Shown one piece after another: positions 39,465 to 42,442 of a stretch of DNA of 42,442 bases; within the stretch, counting starts at the first letter, position 1; the number at the start of each line of letters is the position of its first letter. The notes under the pieces were generated by a model. That model was not told the DNA's origin and ran no database searches. It saw only the letters and a program-made list of their open reading frames with translations. Source of the stretch: a virus; IMG/VR virus record IMGVR_UViG_3300037235_000063, positions 1-42,442 of that record. One strand, given 5' to 3'. Made by a program: the position numbers and the translations under genes.

Positions 39465-39481
39465 GGAAGGCAAACCCAATG
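39465..39481 (+). promoter_or_regulatory. conserved early leader GGAAGGCAAACCCAATG
   Basis: The same leader, ending in the start codon, precedes 40408, and near-copies precede 41036 and 41728. GGAAGG provides the ribosome binding site; conservation of the following CAAACCCA is beyond need for translation and suggests a shared control element. Confidence 0.65.
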
Positions 39482-39667
39482 AGAACGACCTATGTCTGCC
39501 CCGAGTGCAAACTGCGCTGCTACACGGGAACACCGCACATGTGCGGCCCCGACAGTCTGGCGCTTGCTTGGCCGACGCCACGCATTGCCGCGCGCGATCA
39601 GCTCGCCCCTGTTGTCTTGGACGCAATCATCGCCCGGAAAATCCCCGGCGTGTTGTGGAGGCCATGA
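39479..39667 (+). CDS. early zinc-ribbon protein
   Basis: 62 residues: MRTTYVCPECKLRCYTGTPHMC has CPEC and a later CYT...HMC, a zinc ribbon in the first 25 residues. The helical end (RDQLAPVVLDAIIARKIPGV) may be a docking helix. Directly after the conserved leader; its stop overlaps the next ATG (ATGA). Confidence 0.6.
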   Translation: MRTTYVCPECKLRCYTGTPHMCGPDSLALAWPTPRIAARDQLAPVVLDAIIARKIPGVLWRP

Positions 39668-40329
39668 ACATGACCGACGCAACACAAGAGGGCTTCGATA
39701 GCGCTTTCGAGGAGCTGAAAGCGCAAGAGGCGGCCGACGCGGCCGATCGGCTCAAGCGCGGTCAATCCTGGGACGATTGGCTCAAGATCGGAACCTTCCT
39801 CAACATCGGCCGCCACAAGGCGATGTTGAGGGCCGGAACCAACGAACCAATCGGCGCGCGTTACATCAAGTCGTTTTCCGAGTGGATGGCGGTCTATCCA
39901 TGGATCGGCGACATCGACAAGGCGACGCGCATACATTCGATGTGGTGCGTCGATCACCTGGAGGAACTGGCCAAGCTTCGTGAAAACATGGGGCTAACCC
40001 AGCGGATGACGTGCAACCATCCGACGACCATGCGACGACGTTGGGACAAGGCGCAAAAGGACGGCGAAAAAGTTGCCCCTACAGGCCAGAAAAAGGAAAG
40101 CCGGGCCGATGTCATCCAGCGCGAGCTGGAGGCGGTCGCGGCCGAACGCGACAAGTGGAAGCACAAGGCGGAAAAAGACGGTTCGCTGTTCGATCTGAAA
40201 AACGACAGCACGAAAATTATCGCCTCTGTGATCGTGCAAAACATGTCGCCCCATCGCTTGCGCGAACTGCTGAAAGCATTGGAGGCTGAGAACGTGCGAC
40301 GCAAGGCGGTTCAAAAACAAGCCGGTTGA
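39664..40329 (+). CDS. early protein with coiled-coil C-terminus
   Basis: 221 residues. N-terminal acidic helix (DSAFEELKAQEAADAADRLKRGQSWDDWLKIG), a conserved-looking middle (YIKSFSEWMAVYPWIGDIDKATRIHSMWCVDHL), and a charged coiled-coil end (RADVIQRELEAVAAERDKWKHKAEKDG then HRLRELLKALEAENVRRKA). Could be a DNA-binding or replication accessory protein. Translationally coupled to the zinc gene. No known family recognised. Confidence 0.6.
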   Translation: MNMTDATQEGFDSAFEELKAQEAADAADRLKRGQSWDDWLKIGTFLNIGRHKAMLRAGTNEPIGARYIKSFSEWMAVYPWIGDIDKATRIHSMWCVDHLEELAKLRENMGLTQRMTCNHPTTMRRRWDKAQKDGEKVAPTGQKKESRADVIQRELEAVAAERDKWKHKAEKDGSLFDLKNDSTKIIASVIVQNMSPHRLRELLKALEAENVRRKAVQKQAG

Positions 40330-40342
40330 CGCGCGCACAAAG

Positions 40343-40363
40343 TGTCACGTATATATGTTGACG
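40343..40363. promoter_or_regulatory. 21-bp dyad site, 9/10
   Basis: TGTCA (40343-40347), CGTATATATGT, TGACG (40359-40363). A TTGACG at 40325-40330 and a TATATA in the spacer at sigma70-like distance suggest that the site overlaps the promoter of the 40408 gene. Confidence 0.65.
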
Positions 40364-40393
40364 GCGCGGCATTGTGTCGCGCCGTTTCCACGT

Positions 40394-40410
40394 GGAAGGC
40401 AAACCCAATG
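40394..40410 (+). promoter_or_regulatory. conserved early leader GGAAGGCAAACCCAATG
   Basis: Identical over 17 bases to the leader at 39465, including the start codon. Confidence 0.65.
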
Positions 40411-40938
40411 TTAGACACAACTCAAACCGCAATCGAAGGATTGGACGCAATCCAAGTCGCGGCCTTGCGCAAGGCGAGCCGCGTTTGCTTCTACCATCGC
40501 CCCAAGCCCGACGCGTCCGGCCTAGCATCCTACATTTGCGCGATCAAAGAACATGCGCCAAGTCCGATTGACCCATTCGCGCCGCATGAAACGTCAATCC
40601 TGATCCCGTGCGAGTGGCGTCTGAGGGAGTACACGCGCAGCAGTCGCAGCGATGCAATCCCGTACAATTCCGATCAATTCAACGCGTTTGAATGGGTCAA
40701 TTGCGCGCAATCCGATGAATGTTGGCAAACGACCGCTAGCCTGTTGCGCGTTGGCGACAAGCTCACACTGCGATGGGCGCGCGGCGCGTTCACGACTGAG
40801 GCAAGGGAAAACGCCACGCCAGCATTCTATGGCGACACGCTCTATCTTGACGTGCAACGCGGTGAAAAGCGTTTGTCGTTTCACATTGACACGTCGGTTT
40901 GTGAGAACAACACCGCTCGCATGATCCGACGCGCGTAA
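40408..40938 (+). CDS. early protein of unknown function
   Basis: 176 residues starting MLDTTQTAIEGLDAIQVAALRKA right after the conserved leader. Mixed alpha/beta with FEWVNCAQSDECWQTTASLLRVG and KLTLRWARGAFTT suggesting a small enzyme or inhibitor domain; three Cys near the middle. No family recognised. Monocistronic by context: dyad before and after. Confidence 0.6.
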   Translation: MLDTTQTAIEGLDAIQVAALRKASRVCFYHRPKPDASGLASYICAIKEHAPSPIDPFAPHETSILIPCEWRLREYTRSSRSDAIPYNSDQFNAFEWVNCAQSDECWQTTASLLRVGDKLTLRWARGAFTTEARENATPAFYGDTLYLDVQRGEKRLSFHIDTSVCENNTARMIRRA

Positions 40939-40964
40939 ACCAATTGTCGCGCGTTAGAGTTGAC

Positions 40965-41005
40965 AGTGACGCCGTGTCATGCCATACACATGACACGGCG
41001 TCACT
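40965..41005. promoter_or_regulatory. perfect 17-bp inverted repeat containing a perfect 21-bp dyad site
   Basis: AGTGACGCCGTGTCATG (40965-40981) and its exact reverse complement (40989-41005) flank 7 bases. Inside, TGTCA (40975-40979) and TGACA (40991-40995) are the TGTCA-N11-TGACA site. TTGACA just before (40960-40965) may be a -35 hexamer. This is the most symmetrical member of the family. Confidence 0.8.
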
Positions 41006-41021
41006 GTTGACGCTGCAACTC

Positions 41022-41038
41022 GGAAGGCAAACCACATG
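41022..41038 (+). promoter_or_regulatory. early leader variant before DUF932 remnant
   Basis: GGAAGGCAAACCACATG, one of the conserved leaders with CCAC in place of CCCA. Confidence 0.6.
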
Positions 41039-41098
41039 GCACACAACATTGAAAACCGCGACGGCGTCTATTCCTTCGCGTTCACTGGCGAGCGATGA
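41036..41098 (+). pseudogene. N-terminal remnant of a DUF932 gene
   Basis: 20 residues, MAHNIENRDGVYSF... ending GER-stop. These match the start of DUF932/TIGR03299 phage-plasmid proteins, which continue AWHGLG after this point. Here the reading stops at TGA 41096-41098, and the rest of the N-terminal domain is missing. The control region is intact, so it is probably still expressed as a 20-residue peptide or serves to couple translation of the next frame. Confidence 0.6.
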
Positions 41099-41628
41099 CG
41101 CGCGTTGTGTGCGCTAACACACTGCGCGCCGCGCACATGAACGCCAAGGCGCTAATCAAGACGCGCCACAACACGCGGTTTGACGGTCGTCAGGTTCACA
41201 AGGAACTAGGCCAAATCGCGCAATCGTTTGTGGAGTTCAAGGCGCTAGGCGACGCGATGGCGCAAACCGCGATGACGCAACGCGATGTGGAAGTCTTTTT
41301 CACTTCGCTGCTAGGTATCCCGGCCGATGCGAAAGCGGCCGACATTTCGACGCGTACGCGCAACATCGCGGCCGATCTAGGGTCCAGCTACCGTAAGACC
41401 CAACGCGAGCGCAATTCCGATCGGAACGATTGCTGGACGGCGCTACAAGCCGTCACGCGCTATGTCGACCATGACAGGACTGTGCGCAACGCGCCGAACG
41501 AGGTTGTCGGGCGGTTCGATAGCGGGACGTTCGGTTCCGGCGATGCAATGAAGGGCAAGGCGATGACGCTGCTTTTTCCGCTCATTGATCCGAGCTTGTT
41601 CCGCGAGAAAGTGCTAATCCCTGCCTGA
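41095..41628 (+). CDS. C-terminal part of DUF932 protein
   Basis: 177 residues beginning MTRVVCANTLRAA, a string found in the middle of full-length DUF932 proteins, followed by the family-like KTRHNTRFDGRQVHKELGQIAQSF. The ATG overlaps the stop of the N-terminal remnant, so it reads in another frame. The usual middle of the N-terminal domain (about 100 residues or more) is absent: an internal deletion that joined the first 20 codons to the C-terminal half. Whether the product works is unknown. Confidence 0.65.
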   Translation: MTRVVCANTLRAAHMNAKALIKTRHNTRFDGRQVHKELGQIAQSFVEFKALGDAMAQTAMTQRDVEVFFTSLLGIPADAKAADISTRTRNIAADLGSSYRKTQRERNSDRNDCWTALQAVTRYVDHDRTVRNAPNEVVGRFDSGTFGSGDAMKGKAMTLLFPLIDPSLFREKVLIPA

Positions 41629-41650
41629 CGCTGACCAAATCGAGACTTGA

Positions 41651-41678
41651 GAGGGCGCCTTTACGGCGCCCTCTTTTT
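41651..41678 (+). terminator. intrinsic terminator
   Basis: GAGGGCGCC (41651-41659) and GGCGCCCTC (41665-41673) form a perfect 9-bp stem with a 5-base loop and TTTTT tail. Ends the DUF932 transcript; the next dyad site starts two bases later. Confidence 0.85.
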
Positions 41679-41679
41679 G

Positions 41680-41700
41680 TGTCATGTATGGCGCGTGACA
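41680..41700. promoter_or_regulatory. 21-bp dyad site, perfect TGTCA-N11-TGACA
   Basis: TGTCA (41680-41684), 11 bases, TGACA (41696-41700), between the terminator and the leader of the 41728 gene. Confidence 0.75.
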
Positions 41701-41713
41701 ATCTCGTCACGAT

Positions 41714-41730
41714 GGAAGGCAAGCCACATG
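41714..41730 (+). promoter_or_regulatory. early leader variant
   Basis: GGAAGGCAAGCCACATG, fourth clear copy of the early leader, ending in the start codon. Confidence 0.6.
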
Positions 41731-42003
41731 AAACTTGTAACTCTCACTTTGACGGATGACGATTGTTTAAACGTGCGCATGGCGTTAAATGCGACCGCTA
41801 TCCATTGGGGCGAAGTAGCGACCGCAGCGCGCAACGAAGGGCGCCAGATTGATGCCGATACGTGCGAGCGTATCCGATCAGACTATCATCGCCTATGGGA
41901 CGCCGTGAACGTCGCACAAGAGGCTGCGCGCAAGGCGCCCGCGCCCGCGCCAGTCTGGCTGGATCGATACGGGCGCCCGTTTTGCGACGGTGACACGCCA
42001 TGA
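41728..42003 (+). CDS. early protein of unknown function
   Basis: 91 residues starting MKLVTLTLTDDDCLNVRMALNATA; helical middle (EVATAARNEGRQIDADTCERIRSDYHRLWDAVNVAQEAARK). Resembles small helical phage early proteins. The reading frame extends upstream, but the leader and spacing mark this ATG. Unknown function. Confidence 0.6.
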   Translation: MKLVTLTLTDDDCLNVRMALNATAIHWGEVATAARNEGRQIDADTCERIRSDYHRLWDAVNVAQEAARKAPAPAPVWLDRYGRPFCDGDTP

Positions 42004-42220
42004 GAACAATCGAGCAATGGGCGGACCTAGCGGCGGCGCCGTGCGACTGTCGGACCCTAACGATGCTTGGCGCATTGGCGCTATGTGCTTTGACGCTGAA
42101 CGCGCGGGCCAGCTCGCCAACGTCTGGCACAATTCCGCTTTGTTCTATGGCGTGACGTGCCATTGCGCCGTCTGTCATAATCGGCCGGAAAACGTCTTAA
42201 ACCGTATCGCCCGCCTCTGA
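41990..42220 (+). CDS. early zinc-finger-like protein
   Basis: 76 residues from a GTG at 41990, or 67 from an ATG at 42017; neither has a strong ribosome binding site. The protein-like part is RIGAMCFDAERAGQLANVWHNSALFYG, then CHCAVCHNR, a Cys/His cluster. Start overlaps the preceding gene by 14 bases. Ends before a strong terminator. Confidence 0.5.
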   Translation: MTRHENNRAMGGPSGGAVRLSDPNDAWRIGAMCFDAERAGQLANVWHNSALFYGVTCHCAVCHNRPENVLNRIARL

Positions 42221-42245
42221 ACGCGATAGGCTCATAAACCGCCTA

Positions 42246-42272
42246 GGCCGCCCGCTGAGGCGGCCTTTTTTT
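42246..42272 (+). terminator. intrinsic terminator
   Basis: GGCCGCC (42246-42252) and GGCGGCC (42259-42265) with a 6-base loop, then T7. Ends the early transcripts. Confidence 0.85.
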
Positions 42273-42316
42273 GTCTGGTATCATTGCACCTAGATTTTTC
42301 AAGGCCACTCAGCAGC

Positions 42317-42330
42317 GCGCGCTAGCGCGC
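42317..42330. repeat. 14-bp perfect palindrome at the repeat boundary
   Basis: GCGCGCTAGCGCGC, immediately left of (and sharing one base with) the 113-bp repeat copy. It may be a recombination or cruciform site. Confidence 0.6.
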
Positions 42331-42442
42331 CGTTCCCCACATTCCATTCCCGTGATTAGAGATTTTGCCGCCTTGTCGACTTGCGCCGTTTTGGGCGGTT
42401 TTCAGAAGCCTCAGGCAACGGCGGCGTATTCGTAAGCAGAAC
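42330..42442 (-). repeat. 113-bp inverted repeat, terminal copy
   Basis: Exact reverse complement of 7508-7620; the match stops at 42329/7621 and runs to the last base of the window. No gene in it. Confidence 0.85.

Noticed and set aside
1-42442. CRISPR array, tRNA or rRNA genes
   Set aside because: No regularly spaced direct repeats and no tRNA cloverleaf or rRNA sequence recognised by eye; weak tRNA-like genes cannot be excluded without a covariance search.
1-42442. Integrase and attachment site
   Set aside because: No tyrosine or serine recombinase motif in any supported gene; the HTH regulator alone does not make the phage temperate.

Overview
The window is a high-GC phage genome or near-complete phage contig. 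Gene content points to a short-tailed (podovirus-like) virus of an alphaproteobacterium-type host. It has a terminase, portal, scaffold, coat, adaptor, nozzle, ejection-protein and fibre set, but no sheath, tape-measure, integrase, RNA polymerase or DNA polymerase that I can recognise. The host guess rests on GC content and on family associations (VirE-type helicase, DUF932, PEP-CTERM, DUF3309-like), so it is an inference.

Layout. 0.3-0.7 kb: a proline-rich protein on the + strand. 5.3-0.8 kb (- strand): fibre-tail adaptor, S74-type tail fibre, glycine-rich tail tip and membrane proteins that look like holins. 5.4-7.1 kb (+): small zinc protein and a VirE-like replicative helicase/primase, followed by a 580-bp gap with heptamer repeats and an inverted repeat that could be an origin. 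7.7-8.1 kb (+): M15 peptidase endolysin. 8.9-8.0 kb (-): HTH regulator, a small helical protein and a zinc-ribbon protein. 8.9-13.9 kb (+): recombination and accessory operon with an ERF annealing protein, a YqaJ/lambda-type exonuclease, a second PD-(D/E)xK nuclease and several small zinc-ribbon proteins. 38.8-13.9 kb (-): one long, tightly overlapping late operon that runs from fibre, HNH and TerL through portal, scaffold, coat, adaptor and nozzle, four tiny arginine-rich peptides, a RuvC-like nuclease and low-complexity ejection proteins to a membrane protein. 39.0-42.2 kb (+): small early genes, each with its own control region.

How it fits together. The phage probably starts replication with the VirE-like protein and host polymerase. 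It recombines or concatemerises its DNA with ERF plus exonuclease, and resolves branches with RuvC-like and PD-(D/E)xK enzymes before packaging. It lyses the host with the M15 endolysin and small membrane proteins.

Main new observation: a 21-bp dyad, TGTCA-N11-TGACA, recurs with invariant spacing at about a dozen places, mostly at gene starts and promoter positions on both strands (endolysin, ejection protein, nozzle, scaffold/coat, tail adaptor and all early genes). Eight copies match all ten fixed bases. Early genes also share a leader with the core GGAAGGCAAACCCA just before the ATG. Together these look like a phage-wide regulon. Other notable points are the cluster of arginine-rich micro-ORFs, a phage-borne PEP-CTERM protein, an internally deleted DUF932 gene, and a perfect 113-bp inverted repeat linking the right contig end to an internal site.
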